Shown piece after piece: positions 9,831 through 18,903 of a stretch of DNA of 64,000 nucleotides. Source of the DNA: Mycetohabitans endofungorum. Its GTDB lineage: Bacteria; Pseudomonadota; Gammaproteobacteria; Burkholderiales; Burkholderiaceae. The notes beneath the pieces were generated by a model that was not told the origin of the DNA, did no database searches, and saw nothing but the letters and a program-made list of their open reading frames with translations. Numbering within the stretch: position 1 is the first letter of the stretch; each line of letters starts with the position of its first letter. Both the position numbers and the translations under genes were made by a program. The DNA is taken from NCBI RefSeq assembly GCF_037477895.1, contig NZ_CP132745.1, forward strand, positions 372,001-436,000, given 5' to 3'.

Positions 9831-11240
9831 ATGACTGCACAAAACGATCTCGCCCGCCGCGACACGAGGGCCAGCGGCCTCGCCGTGGCCGGCGGCCAGA
9901 CGAGCGCCGCCATCGAATACACCGCGAATCACGCTCAATTCGTCGAATGGCTGCGATCGGTTGCACCGTACATCCATGCGTTCCGCAACCGGATGTTCGT
10001 CGTCGCGTTCGGCGGCGAATTGATGCAAGCGGGCGCGCTCAATGCGCTGGTGCAGGATGTCGCATTATTGCATGCGATGGGCATTCAGATCGTACTGGTG
10101 CACGGTTCCCGCCCGCAGGTCGAGGAACAGTTAAACCTGCACCAGGTCGAGTCGTTGTTCGCGGGCGGCATGCGGATCACCGATGCACGCGCGCTAGAAG
10201 CGGCCAAAGAAGCGTCCGGCGAAGTGCGGCTAGACATCGAAGCGGCAATCAGCCAAGGTTTACCCAATACGCCGATGGCGCACGCGCATATCAGCGTCGT
10301 ATCCGGCAATTTTGTCACCGCGAGGCCGGTCGGGATACTCGATGGCGTCGATTTCCAACATACCGGCGTGGTGCGCAAGATCGATGCCGAATCGATTCGG
10401 CATTCGCTGGAGAGCAACAAGATCGTGTTGCTGTCGCCGCTCGGATTCTCGCCGACCGGCGAGGCGTTCAATCTGTCGATGGAGGATGTCGCGTCGTCCG
10501 CGGCCATCGCGCTACGTGCCGACAAGCTGATCTTCATCACCGAGACGCCCGGCGTGATCGACGGCGACGGTGAACTGACCCGTGAGCTGTCGCTGGATGA
10601 CGCACAGAGAATCTACGAAGCTCATACGGGCGAGTTGGACCGTGCAGATGCGGACTTTTACCTAAAGCATGCGATCCGCGCGTGCCGCGGTGGCGTGCCG
10701 CGCTCGCACATCATCCCCTATGCGCTGGACGGCAGTATCCTGCTGGAGCTGTTCCTGCACGACGGGGTCGGCACAATGATCTCGTACGAGAATCTAGAAA
10801 GCCTGCGTGAGGCAGTGCCGGACGATGTCGGCAGCATCCTGCAACTGATCGAGCCACTCGAGACGGACGGCACGCTGGTGCGGCGCGACCGCCACCAGAT
10901 CGAGCGTGACATCGACCATTTCTCAGTCATTGAGCACGATGGCGTGCTGTTCGGTTGCGCGGCGCTGTACCCATACCCGCAGGAGCGGATCGGCGAGATG
11001 GCGTGCCTGACCGTGGCACCGGAGGCGCAGGGCACCGGCGATGGCGAGCGTCTGCTCAAGCGCATCGAGCAACGCGCCCGGGCGCGCGGCCTGACGCGGA
11101 TTTTCGTGCTGACGACCCGCACTGAGCATTGGTTCCTCAAACGCGGTTTCGTCAAGGCGACGGTCAACGACCTGCCCGAGGACCGGCGCCGCCTGTACAA
11201 CTGGCAGCGCAAGTCGCTCGTGCTGATCAAGCAGCTCTGA
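9831..11240 (+). CDS. argA: Amino-acid N-acetyltransferase (N-acetylglutamate synthase)
   Basis: First enzyme of arginine biosynthesis: acetylates glutamate with acetyl-CoA. The 469-residue protein has the expected amino-acid-kinase-fold regulatory domain (about residues 30-300; [12 protein letters not shown] and the [16 protein letters not shown] segment) and a C-terminal GNAT domain (about 330-460; [17 protein letters not shown] acetyl-CoA loop). The frame is open upstream to 9432 but that part is the antisense of hrpA; ATG 9831 ([11 protein letters not shown]) is the sensible start. In ArgA the kinase domain binds arginine for feedback inhibition. yggX follows at 62 bp on the same strand. 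Confidence 0.95.
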   Translation: MTAQNDLARRDTRASGLAVAGGQTSAAIEYTANHAQFVEWLRSVAPYIHAFRNRMFVVAFGGELMQAGALNALVQDVALLHAMGIQIVLVHGSRPQVEEQLNLHQVESLFAGGMRITDARALEAAKEASGEVRLDIEAAISQGLPNTPMAHAHISVVSGNFVTARPVGILDGVDFQHTGVVRKIDAESIRHSLESNKIVLLSPLGFSPTGEAFNLSMEDVASSAAIALRADKLIFITETPGVIDGDGELTRELSLDDAQRIYEAHTGELDRADADFYLKHAIRACRGGVPRSHIIPYALDGSILLELFLHDGVGTMISYENLESLREAVPDDVGSILQLIEPLETDGTLVRRDRHQIERDIDHFSVIEHDGVLFGCAALYPYPQERIGEMACLTVAPEAQGTGDGERLLKRIEQRARARGLTRIFVLTTRTEHWFLKRGFVKATVNDLPEDRRRLYNWQRKSLVLIKQL

Positions 11241-11302
11241 GCACGCGCGGGGAATCCGCACGTCGGCACCCCGCCCCACCCCCATATCAAAGGAGAAGTC
11301 TG

Positions 11303-11578
11303 ATGGCTCGAATGGTTCACTGCGCAAAACTTGGCAAAGAGGCGGAAGGATTGGACTTTCCGCCGTTGCCGGGCGAGCTTGGCAAACGCATCTTCGAAAA
11401 CATCTCGAAGGAAGCATGGCAGGCGTGGCTCAAGCAGCAGACGATGTTGATCAACGAAAACCGTCTGAACATGGCCGATCCGCGCGCGCGCCAATATCTG
11501 TTAAAACAAACTGAAAAATTTTTCTTTGGCGAAGGCGCGGACGTCGCGTCGGGCTACGTGCCGCCCGCCAACGGCTAA
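11303..11578 (+). CDS. yggX: Fe(2+)-trafficking / oxidative damage protection protein
   Basis: A 91-residue YggX-family protein with the hallmark start [19 protein letters not shown], the family Cys at position 7, and the conserved [20 protein letters not shown] and [16 protein letters not shown] blocks. YggX protects iron-sulfur clusters from oxidants and supports iron trafficking. An AGGAG ribosome binding site at 11291-11295 fits the ATG at 11303. The argA-yggX neighbourhood is normal for this bacterial group. Confidence 0.96.
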   Translation: MARMVHCAKLGKEAEGLDFPPLPGELGKRIFENISKEAWQAWLKQQTMLINENRLNMADPRARQYLLKQTEKFFFGEGADVASGYVPPANG

Positions 11579-11749
11579 GCGGTGTGGCCGTGCCGGACAT
11601 CGGCCGGCGGTGCATGCCGGCCACCATTGCCGCACGCTGGTGGTCGGCGACGACGACCCGCACATCGTCAAGAGGCTGGACGCAGCATGATGCGGCGTCG
11701 GCCGTCACTTGTCCTTCTATTCAGCCAATTTCCACCCGCTGGAAGACGC

Positions 11750-11810
11750 TTCGTTTTTGACGTCTGGACTTCGTGCTGCGCTATCACAGTCAAAACAGCA
11801 CGCCTATAAC
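11750..11810 (+). promoter_or_regulatory. hrp_II box promoter (TTCG-N16-TTCG) with -10 TATAAC
   Basis: TTCG at 11750-11753 and TTCG at 11770-11773 are separated by exactly 16 bases, a perfect hrp_II box. This is the site bound by the AraC-type HrpB activator of type III secretion genes in Ralstonia and Burkholderia. A TATAAC hexamer follows at 11805-11810, 31 bases after the box, which is the spacing seen for such promoters. It points at the glycosidase-like gene beginning about 105-118 bp further on. The rest of 11579-11890 shows no convincing gene. Confidence 0.75.
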
Positions 11811-11890
11811 GTAACTGAAGCACGTCGTTTTCACTCACGGCAGAGGCAACATCGCTTTATCTTGAATAATAGCTTGTCGACATAACTGCC

Positions 11891-13081
11891 GTGGAACCAA
11901 ATAGGGGTCCTAAATTGAAACTGACCATTACTTCTCACCAGACCGAATTCGAAGCGCAGAACACGAATACGCAAACTTCGCCGCCCCGTGCGCCGTCACC
12001 GTCTAAGAGCACATCCTCTGCACCGACCAGCCCATTAGCTAACACCGACGAGTTCGAGGCGATACGAAATAAGCTTAAAGACAATCCCAGCGCCGCCAAG
12101 GCACTTTCTCGTTTCGCCGCTCGAGCCAAAGGGCATTTCGTGCGGGAGAAGATCATCAAGGTACAAAGCCACGGTACGGGAATCATCCAGATTACGATCA
12201 AAGGTGGCTCTGTCGGCGCGAGTCCTCCAGACACGCCGCTTAAAAGGATCCGAGATAGGCTTCCGAGCGATAAAGATGGGAATATCGCGACTTACAATAT
12301 GGTTGTTGTAAAAGGTGGAGCGGAGTCCGGCCAGGTGATCGGGACGAAGGAGGGGGAACGGCCGAAGCTCCCCTCCGACCTTGCAGCAGCAGCGCCGGAG
12401 GGGTCCGCCTTCATTAATGGCGGGTACTTCGTGCACAAGCCCAATCTCAAGATTATTCAAGGAAAAAATGAAGGATCAGCAAAGGATCGTGATATTGGCA
12501 AGCCGGTGGGCCCGACCGCAACTCGCGGCGATCATGTCGACGTTGCTCCGCCTTGGCAGAATGACTACGGTCAATTACAAGTGGACGGTAAGGTCGGCGT
12601 CACGAGCGGTCCAGTACTCGCATTGAATGGACAGAAGACGAAGTTGGACAGCAACGCTGACCGATTCCAATATCGCAACGCTAAGGGGGAAAACCCATTA
12701 AACAAATTTGCTGGCGCGCTGACTCATGCCAGCGAGCGCAATGAGCGGGCCGCGGTGAGTGTGCGTCCTGGGGTGTCTGGCGAACCAGATGACTTAATCA
12801 TGCATACTTTGACAACAACAGGCGGCAAACGAGGCCTGGGTGTGGACATGGTTTCATGGCAAGATATCACGGCAACTGGTGCTGATCCAGCAGGAAAATA
12901 TAAAAACGCCGATAATGGGGTTGACGTTTCCACGCTCAATTTAGATGGCGCTGGTTCCATATATCTTGGTATCCGCGATAAGGATAAGGTGAGAGAACTT
13001 GCCAGCAGCGGACAAGCCGGCACCCGACCTATCGCCAATATCATTTCTGCCCAGCCCGCGGAAAAGACACCGAAGGAGTGA
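11891..13081 (+). CDS. Candidate type III effector, phosphodiester glycosidase (NAGPA)-like
   Basis: A protein of up to 396 aa with a Ser/Thr/Pro-rich, probably disordered first 60 residues (TQTSPPRAPSPSKSTSSAPT), as common in type III secreted proteins, and a C-terminal region like the phosphodiester glycosidase (NAGPA/DUF2233) fold. Signatures are FINGGYFVH (about 175), the LNLDGAGS motif in place of the usual LDGGGS (about 350), and RPIANIIS near the end. No signal peptide. The longest frame begins with GTG 11891, but AGGGG at 11903-11907 sits 8 bases before an in-frame TTG at 11915, which may be the true start (then 388 aa). Driven by a perfect hrp_II box. Family members cleave sugar phosphodiesters; the host substrate is unknown. 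DGAGS instead of DGGGS might affect activity. Confidence 0.75.
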   Translation: MEPNRGPKLKLTITSHQTEFEAQNTNTQTSPPRAPSPSKSTSSAPTSPLANTDEFEAIRNKLKDNPSAAKALSRFAARAKGHFVREKIIKVQSHGTGIIQITIKGGSVGASPPDTPLKRIRDRLPSDKDGNIATYNMVVVKGGAESGQVIGTKEGERPKLPSDLAAAAPEGSAFINGGYFVHKPNLKIIQGKNEGSAKDRDIGKPVGPTATRGDHVDVAPPWQNDYGQLQVDGKVGVTSGPVLALNGQKTKLDSNADRFQYRNAKGENPLNKFAGALTHASERNERAAVSVRPGVSGEPDDLIMHTLTTTGGKRGLGVDMVSWQDITATGADPAGKYKNADNGVDVSTLNLDGAGSIYLGIRDKDKVRELASSGQAGTRPIANIISAQPAEKTPKE

Positions 13082-13289
13082 ACCGTGCGCTGCCAATAGC
13101 GTGCTTTCTGGAGAAGGCCAGATTGGGACGGATGCGTTCAAAGATGCCCGGCTTAATGGCCAGTGGGTTCGTCTGCCAGACGTCAGATCTTGCCAGTGAG
13201 CATCTCGCGGCGGTCTCAGGTTGCATGACGACAACGGCGAACCCTTCCAGCGTGCTGATGGCACGACGGTATCTGTTCCGGCGTTGGGA
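13082..13289 (+). other. Possible coding relic between effector and F-box gene 1
   Basis: This gap between two convergent genes has no intact gene. A plus-strand reading gives protein-like pieces (IGTDAFKDARLNGQWVRLP, then after a stop LHDDNGEPFQRADGTTVSV) that look like broken coding sequence. I cannot assign a family. Confidence 0.25.
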
Positions 13290-14669
13290 TCAACGAAGCA
13301 TACTGGGTTCAGCCGCATTAATATTATCTGGCTCACTTCTGAGCCAATCTACATTGGCCCGGAATCGCGCCCGCGCCGGCTCGGAGAACTGGCTGGCCTC
13401 CATAAAGCGCGTAATCTCCTCCACTGCCATTTCCCATCTGAAATTGCTGAACTCAGATAACACCCAAGCGGCCCGAAGTTGGCGAAGCAAATCCCATAAA
13501 GCGGCTTCGCCTGCACCATTCAATAGGTTCAAACCTTGCCGCCAGGCCCGCTTCATTTGTACATCGTCTAAAAACAATTGGCATTTGAGTAGTCCAAACA
13601 CTGCCGAAACACGCTGTGACATAGGCACGCGCGCTAAATGACCCTCAAGCAACGTCAGCTCCTGCGCACGTTGTTCATACGACAGCTCTTCAAGCCCTTC
13701 AGGCAAATACTGCAAAGCAATTCCCCACTGCTCATCAGGCAGCGACAGCGCCCAATCACGCATCTGCGTGTATTGGGCAAACTGCTCTGCTTTTGGCAAA
13801 ATCCGTACGCAACTCGCTAACATGCCGACCGATGCACCTTGATGAGAGGGCGGCAGTTGTAACGCGTGTCCGCGTAAGAGCGCATAGCGTTCAGGGACGC
13901 GCGGGTCTGTCTTATCGGAGTAAAGGAGCAAGTTCGACAATACCGGGATGAGCTTCGCTTGTTCGGATACCTTCAGCGACGCAAGCCGAGCCAAGAGCGC
14001 CTGATAACGCTGCTCGGCAAAAGGTGAGCTAGACGAAAAGAACTGCAAACTGTCAGCCAGTTCCGCCCAGATATTGTCTTGCCCGGGCGCGCGCCGTTCC
14101 GCCATCGCATAAGCAAAGTCGAATAGCTCAGCACGCCGGCTCGGAGGAAAAATAAAAAAAGCACGTAATAGCGCTTTTTGTATTTGTACGCCGTCCCGCG
14201 GGATACGTTCCGCAGCCGCAAACACGCGCTTGAATGCCTCGACTCGCTCGGCTTCTGGCAACGCTTGCAGACGCTGACTTAGCGCGTCAATAGGTTCGGC
14301 ATGCTGCGCTGGATTGCTCAACGCACCGCCTATTTCGTCCAGCAGCTGGTTGACTGACGCCAAGCTGACGGCCTGGTTTGCCCGCTGCCAATAGCGGTGG
14401 ACGAGGCGCCGGGTCTGCATCGTATGATACGTGCGGCGATCGACTGTGGCGAACGGCATCACGTCTTGAATAGGTACATAGTCACCGATCCGGGCAATCA
14501 GTTCGGACGGCAGGTCATCATACGTCGTCGGTCGGGTGGGCAAGGGGCGAGTCAACGCGTCGTTGGAAGACAGTCGTGGCGGCACTGACGCGGCAGGCTG
14601 TTGGCCCGCCTGTCCTGCGCACACGTAGCTGGAGTGAGGGTTTAAAGCGGCATTCAAATCGAAGTCCAT
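13290..14669 (-). CDS. F-box-like protein 1, candidate host-directed effector
   Basis: A 459-residue protein starting MDFDLNAALN, followed by a Pro/Ala linker and an F-box-like motif at about residues 45-95 (TTYDDLPSELIARIGDYVP, then TVDRRTYHTMQTRRL). The rest is an all-helical repeat-like region rich in units such as LPxxxRxxALxxLxxxLxxLP. It is collinear over its whole length with the proteins at 43348-44856 and 48981-50414. F-box domains recruit Skp1 and SCF ubiquitin ligases in eukaryotes, so the bacterial protein is likely delivered into a host cell; no secretion signal or hrp box was found here. The start is set by the shared MDFDLN motif; the frame is open to 14711. Upstream lies an IS256-like relic, so it probably arrived with mobile DNA. 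Confidence 0.75.
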   Translation of the reverse strand: MDFDLNAALNPHSSYVCAGQAGQQPAASVPPRLSSNDALTRPLPTRPTTYDDLPSELIARIGDYVPIQDVMPFATVDRRTYHTMQTRRLVHRYWQRANQAVSLASVNQLLDEIGGALSNPAQHAEPIDALSQRLQALPEAERVEAFKRVFAAAERIPRDGVQIQKALLRAFFIFPPSRRAELFDFAYAMAERRAPGQDNIWAELADSLQFFSSSSPFAEQRYQALLARLASLKVSEQAKLIPVLSNLLLYSDKTDPRVPERYALLRGHALQLPPSHQGASVGMLASCVRILPKAEQFAQYTQMRDWALSLPDEQWGIALQYLPEGLEELSYEQRAQELTLLEGHLARVPMSQRVSAVFGLLKCQLFLDDVQMKRAWRQGLNLLNGAGEAALWDLLRQLRAAWVLSEFSNFRWEMAVEEITRFMEASQFSEPARARFRANVDWLRSEPDNINAAEPSMLR

Positions 14670-14723
14670 TGGCAAACTCAGTAATCGATGAAAAGATAAC
14701 TTTGCGGCCAACGCGCACGTGCT

Positions 14724-14820
14724 TAACCGCAGTCCCCAAATGCAAATTCATTTTCGCACCCATCGCGCGTTCGATGAGCGCCTTGTTGAACGTTAACATC
14801 CAATCCCACGCCTGAAGCAC
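14724..14820 (-). mobile_element. IS256-family transposase N-terminal relic
   Basis: The minus-strand translation reads DWMLTFNKALIERAMGAKMN-LHLG, resembling the N-terminal helix and HLGY motif of IS256-family transposases. After about 30 residues similarity ends and the F-box gene follows 55 bp later. Only the 5' end remains; no terminal repeat could be paired. Confidence 0.45.
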
Positions 14821-14858
14821 GGATAGGCGGTGCGGCCGAGAGTAGCGATTGCGTCCCC

Positions 14859-16244
14859 CTATTGCTGCAGCGTCCGAATACGGTCAATCGCCTGTTCGAT
14901 GCGCTCGACGGCGATCACCTGCAAGCCGTCGATTGGCTGCTTCGGCGCATTGGCCTTCGGGATCAATGCAATCGAGAAGCCGAGCTTGGCGGCCTCCTTC
15001 AGGCGCTCCTGGCCACGCGGGCATGGCCGGATCTCACCGGCCAACCCGACTTCGCCGAACACGATCAGCCCCTTAGGCAACGGCTTGTTGCGCATCGACG
15101 AATGAATCGCGAGCAGCACGGCCAGGTCCGCGGCCGGCTCGGCGATCTTTACACCGCCGACCGCGTTCAGGAAAACGTCCTGATCGAAGCATGCGATGCC
15201 TGCGTGCCGGTGTAGCACCGCGAGCAGCATCGCAAGCCGGTTTTGTTCCAGGCCGACGGCCAGCCGGCGCGGGTTCGGCACGTGCGCCGTATCGACCAGC
15301 GCCTGCACCTCCACCAGCAGCGGCCGCGACCCTTCTTGCGTGACTAGCACGCACGAACCAGGAACCGTATGCTCGTGCTGCGACAAGAACAACGCCGACG
15401 GATTAGCCACGCCGCGCAGCCCGCGCTCGGTCATCGCGAACACGCCGAGTTCGTTGACCGCGCCGAAGCGGTTCTTGAACGCCCGCACCAGCCGGAACGA
15501 TGAATGAGTGTCGCCTTCGAAATACAGCACCGTATCGACGATGTGCTCGAGCACCCGGGGCCCAGCAAGCGCGCCCTCCTTCGTCACGTGGCCAACCATG
15601 ATAATCGTCACGCCGGATTGCTTGGCAATCCGCGTCAGTTGCGCCGCGCACTCACGCACTTGCGCCACGGAACCAGGCGCTGAACTCAGCGTATCCGAGT
15701 AAATGGTTTGGATCGAATCGACGACGGCAATATTCGGCTTGACGGCGTCAATCGTGGCTTGCAACTTCTCGAGTTGGATCTCTGCCAGCAGTTGCAAGTC
15801 GCCGACCCGGCTGGCGGGCGCATCGAGCAAGCCGAGCCGCTGTGCGCGCAACGCGATCTGCGCGCCGGATTCCTCGCCACTGATATACAGCGCACGCCGC
15901 TTGTGCGCGATCTCGGCGAGCGCCTGCAGCAGCAACGTCGACTTGCCGATACCGGGATCGCCGCCGATCAGCACGACGCCACCTGCGACCAGACCGCCAC
16001 CGAGCACACGATCGAACTCACCGATGCCAGTCGAGTAGCGCGGCACGTCCGACGCTTCGATTTCGGCGAGCTTGCGCACCGGCTGGCTCTTGGCAAGTGC
16101 CTGGTAACGATGGTTCGGCGCGGCGATCGACTCAGCCGACTCGACCAGGGTGTTCCAGCTGTGGCACGATGGGCACTGGCCCTGCCACTTCGGCGACTGC
16201 GCACCGCAGTCATTGCAGACGAAAACGGTCTTTGTTTTTGCCAC
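14859..16244 (-). CDS. radA: DNA repair protein RadA
   Basis: A 461-residue RecA-like branch-migration protein of recombination repair. An N-terminal zinc finger uses Cys10, Cys13, Cys24 and Cys27; Walker A GGDPGIGKSTLL is near residue 95; the RadA signature KNRFG lies near 254; a Lon-like C-terminal domain (about 290-460) includes GVKIAEPAADLAV. The first codon is GTG (16244), matching the conserved MAKTKTVFVCNDCG beginning. Only 15 bp separate it from the upstream alanine racemase gene, so alr-radA is probably one transcript. Confidence 0.97.
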   Translation of the reverse strand: MAKTKTVFVCNDCGAQSPKWQGQCPSCHSWNTLVESAESIAAPNHRYQALAKSQPVRKLAEIEASDVPRYSTGIGEFDRVLGGGLVAGGVVLIGGDPGIGKSTLLLQALAEIAHKRRALYISGEESGAQIALRAQRLGLLDAPASRVGDLQLLAEIQLEKLQATIDAVKPNIAVVDSIQTIYSDTLSSAPGSVAQVRECAAQLTRIAKQSGVTIIMVGHVTKEGALAGPRVLEHIVDTVLYFEGDTHSSFRLVRAFKNRFGAVNELGVFAMTERGLRGVANPSALFLSQHEHTVPGSCVLVTQEGSRPLLVEVQALVDTAHVPNPRRLAVGLEQNRLAMLLAVLHRHAGIACFDQDVFLNAVGGVKIAEPAADLAVLLAIHSSMRNKPLPKGLIVFGEVGLAGEIRPCPRGQERLKEAAKLGFSIALIPKANAPKQPIDGLQVIAVERIEQAIDRIRTLQQ

Positions 16245-16259
16245 GCGTCCTGCTCCGCG

Positions 16260-17330
16260 TTATTCTGCGCGCACCGACACGCGCTGCGTGATCGCGCACA
16301 TCAATTCGTAGCCGACCGTGCCGCACGCTGCCGCGACATCATCGATTGGCACGTCGCCCCCCCACAACTCTACTGGGCTGCCGATCGCCGCGCTCGGACA
16401 CGAGGATAGATCCACGGTCAACATGTCCATCGACACTCGACCGACAACCCGCGTGCGAACCCCGCCCACCTGGACCGGCGTGCCCTCGGGCGCGCAACGG
16501 GGATAGCCGTCCGCGTAACCGCACGCCACAACGCCAATACGCATGCGCTCGCGCGCCTTGAAAGTCGAGCCGTAGCCGATGCTGTCCCCTGGCTCGACCG
16601 TCTGCACCGCGATCAGTTCCGAGCTGAGCGTCATCGCCGGCTGCAGGCCGAGGCCCTCGATCGCGGCCGAGACGCCGGACGGCGACGCGCCATACAGCAT
16701 GATGCCGGGGCGCACCCAGTCGAAATGCGCATGCGGATGCCATAGCGTCGCAGCCGAGTTCGACAGGCTGCGCGCACCTACAATGCCTTCGGCGCCATGT
16801 TCGAACACTTCTAATTGGTGTCGGATGCCGCTTTCACCCTCGGCATCCGAAAAATGGGTCATCAGCGTGATCTGGCCGATGCTGGGGCACGCGCGCGCGC
16901 GTTCCCATGCGGCGCGATACTTGCCGGCTGCATAGCCCAGCCGGTTCATGCCGCTGTTCATTTTCAACTGGATGTTGACCGGCTTGGACAGACGCGCCAT
17001 TTCCAGCATCCGCAATTGTTCGTCGCAATGCACGGTGGTCGTCAGGCTGTAGCGGTCAATCACATCAATGTCGGTCGGACGAAAAAACCCCTCTAACAGC
17101 AAAATGGGCCCGGCCCAGCCCAATTCGCGCAACTTGACTGCTTCTTCGAGGTCAAGCAATCCGAAGCCGTCAGTCGAACGCAGGCCGGGGAACGCGCGCG
17201 CCAAGCCATGTCCGTAGGCATTGGCCTTGACAACGGCCCAGAGCTTGGACTTCGGGGCACGGCGGCGGGCAACGGCAAGATTATTAGCAAGCGCTGCGGT
17301 GTGAATCGTGGCAAGGAGCGGGCGAGGCAT
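16260..17330 (-). CDS. alr: Alanine racemase
   Basis: A PLP enzyme that interconverts L- and D-alanine for peptidoglycan. The catalytic Lys is residue 35 in [10 protein letters not shown] and the second catalytic base, Tyr, lies near residue 252 in [10 protein letters not shown]; the 356-residue length is normal. Fold-type III barrel plus C-terminal beta domain with [13 protein letters not shown]. It is the first gene of a likely alr-radA unit and divergent from lplT across about 200 bp. Confidence 0.96.
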   Translation of the reverse strand: MPRPLLATIHTAALANNLAVARRRAPKSKLWAVVKANAYGHGLARAFPGLRSTDGFGLLDLEEAVKLRELGWAGPILLLEGFFRPTDIDVIDRYSLTTTVHCDEQLRMLEMARLSKPVNIQLKMNSGMNRLGYAAGKYRAAWERARACPSIGQITLMTHFSDAEGESGIRHQLEVFEHGAEGIVGARSLSNSAATLWHPHAHFDWVRPGIMLYGASPSGVSAAIEGLGLQPAMTLSSELIAVQTVEPGDSIGYGSTFKARERMRIGVVACGYADGYPRCAPEGTPVQVGGVRTRVVGRVSMDMLTVDLSSCPSAAIGSPVELWGGDVPIDDVAAACGTVGYELMCAITQRVSVRAE

Positions 17331-17531
17331 AGATTGGATAGTTTAATGTCGCTGCAAATCAACGATTTAAGTGCACGATCGCCGGCGCGATCTGCGTCGC
17401 TGAAGCGAGCGCTAACTCTGAACGTTCGTATTTTCGTGTTATAAAGCCGTGCACACAACCCATTTCGAGCAGTTCATGCTACGGGTTAGCCCGACAGCGG
17501 CTGCCGACAGAGGAATCAAGCTCAGCATCAG

Positions 17532-18836
17532 ATGAAGAAAGGTTTTTACACCATCATGGCGGCGCAGTTCTTTTCTTCGCTCGCCGACAGTGCGCTTCTG
17601 ATCGCTGCGATAGCCCTTCTGAAAGACCTTCACGCGCCGAATTGGATGACGCCGCTGCTGAAGCTGTTTTTCGTGCTGTCTTATGTTGTACTTGCCGCCT
17701 TTGTGGGCGCATTTGCAGACTCGCAGCCGAAAGGCCGCGTCATGTTCGTCACCAATACGATCAAGATGGTAGGCTGCGTGACGATGTTGACTGATGCCCA
17801 TCCGCTACTGGCCTATGGTATCGTCGGATTCGGCGCGGCCGCGTACTCGCCGGCTAAGTACGGCATCTTGACCGAATTACTGCCGCCAGAGCGCCTAGTA
17901 GTGGCCAACGGCTGGATCGAGGGAACGACCGTCGCGTCGATCATCCTGGGCACCGTGATGGGTGGCGCGCTGATCAGTCCGCACATCGCACAACCGCTGC
18001 TGCGGCACTTGTCGTTCGCCCACACCGCAGCAGAATCGGCGATTGTGGTGATCATGTCCGTGTACGCACTGGCTGCGGTGTTCAATCTGTGGATACCGGA
18101 CACCGGCGCACGCTACCCACAGCAGCAACACCGGCCAATCCGGCTGATCCGTGACTTTGCCGAGTGCTTTGGCGCACTGTGGCGCGACAAGCTCGGCCAG
18201 ATCTCGCTGGCGGTCACCACCTTGTTCTGGGGCGCCGGCGCTACGTTGCAGTTCATCGTGCTGAAATGGGCCGAGGTATCGCTCGGCATGACGCTGTCCG
18301 AAGGTGCCGTGCTGCAGGCCGTGGTCGCGGTCGGCGTGGCCGGCGGCGCAATGCTCGCGGCCACGTGCGTGCCGCTCAAGCGCTCGCTGACGGTACTGCC
18401 CGTCGGTATCATGATGGGTCTGCTGGTCATGACGATGTCATTCTATACCCCGGAGTTCTTTCCATCCGACTGGGCATGGCACATTGGCCACATCCGGATA
18501 CCCGCCTACCTGATATGCGCGTATGCTTTCCTCATGGTGGTCGGCGGCATGTCGGGCTTTTTCGTCGTTCCGATGAATGCGCTACTGCAGCACCGCGGAC
18601 ATGTGCTCCTGTCCGCCGGCCATTCAATCGCGGTACAGAACTTCAACGAGAATCTGTCGGTGCTCGTGATGCTGTGCCTGTACGCCGTGCTCATCTGGCT
18701 CAACGTGCCGATCCAGCTGGTGATCGTACTGTTCGGCACCCTTGTGTGCCTGACCATGTGGTGCGTGATGCGCCGGCACGCAGCGAACCAGCGCGCGTTC
18801 GATTCAGTCGCGTTGATCGGCGAGCAGGGGCATTGA
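17532..18836 (+). CDS. lplT: Lysophospholipid transporter LplT (MFS)
   Basis: A 434-residue major-facilitator protein with about 12 hydrophobic segments, beginning MKKGFYTIMAAQFFSSLADS and matching the LplT family. LplT flips lysophospholipids (mainly lysophosphatidylethanolamine) inward across the inner membrane for re-acylation. Notable segments are GFGAAAYSPAKYGILTELLP and VPMNALLQHRGHVLLSAG, both family-typical. No acyltransferase partner (Aas) is adjacent; thiD follows. Confidence 0.92.
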   Translation: MKKGFYTIMAAQFFSSLADSALLIAAIALLKDLHAPNWMTPLLKLFFVLSYVVLAAFVGAFADSQPKGRVMFVTNTIKMVGCVTMLTDAHPLLAYGIVGFGAAAYSPAKYGILTELLPPERLVVANGWIEGTTVASIILGTVMGGALISPHIAQPLLRHLSFAHTAAESAIVVIMSVYALAAVFNLWIPDTGARYPQQQHRPIRLIRDFAECFGALWRDKLGQISLAVTTLFWGAGATLQFIVLKWAEVSLGMTLSEGAVLQAVVAVGVAGGAMLAATCVPLKRSLTVLPVGIMMGLLVMTMSFYTPEFFPSDWAWHIGHIRIPAYLICAYAFLMVVGGMSGFFVVPMNALLQHRGHVLLSAGHSIAVQNFNENLSVLVMLCLYAVLIWLNVPIQLVIVLFGTLVCLTMWCVMRRHAANQRAFDSVALIGEQGH

Positions 18837-18903
18837 CGCGTGCGGCGATGGCCGCAGCGCGGCATGGATGACTATTTGAGTGGCTTTTCGCGCACTTTTT
18901 TCC

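Noticed and set aside
11600..11690. Plus-strand reading TLVVGDDDPHIVKRLDAA resembling a response-regulator start
   Set aside because: Very short, no receiver domain follows, and no start signal; likely chance or an unprovable relic.
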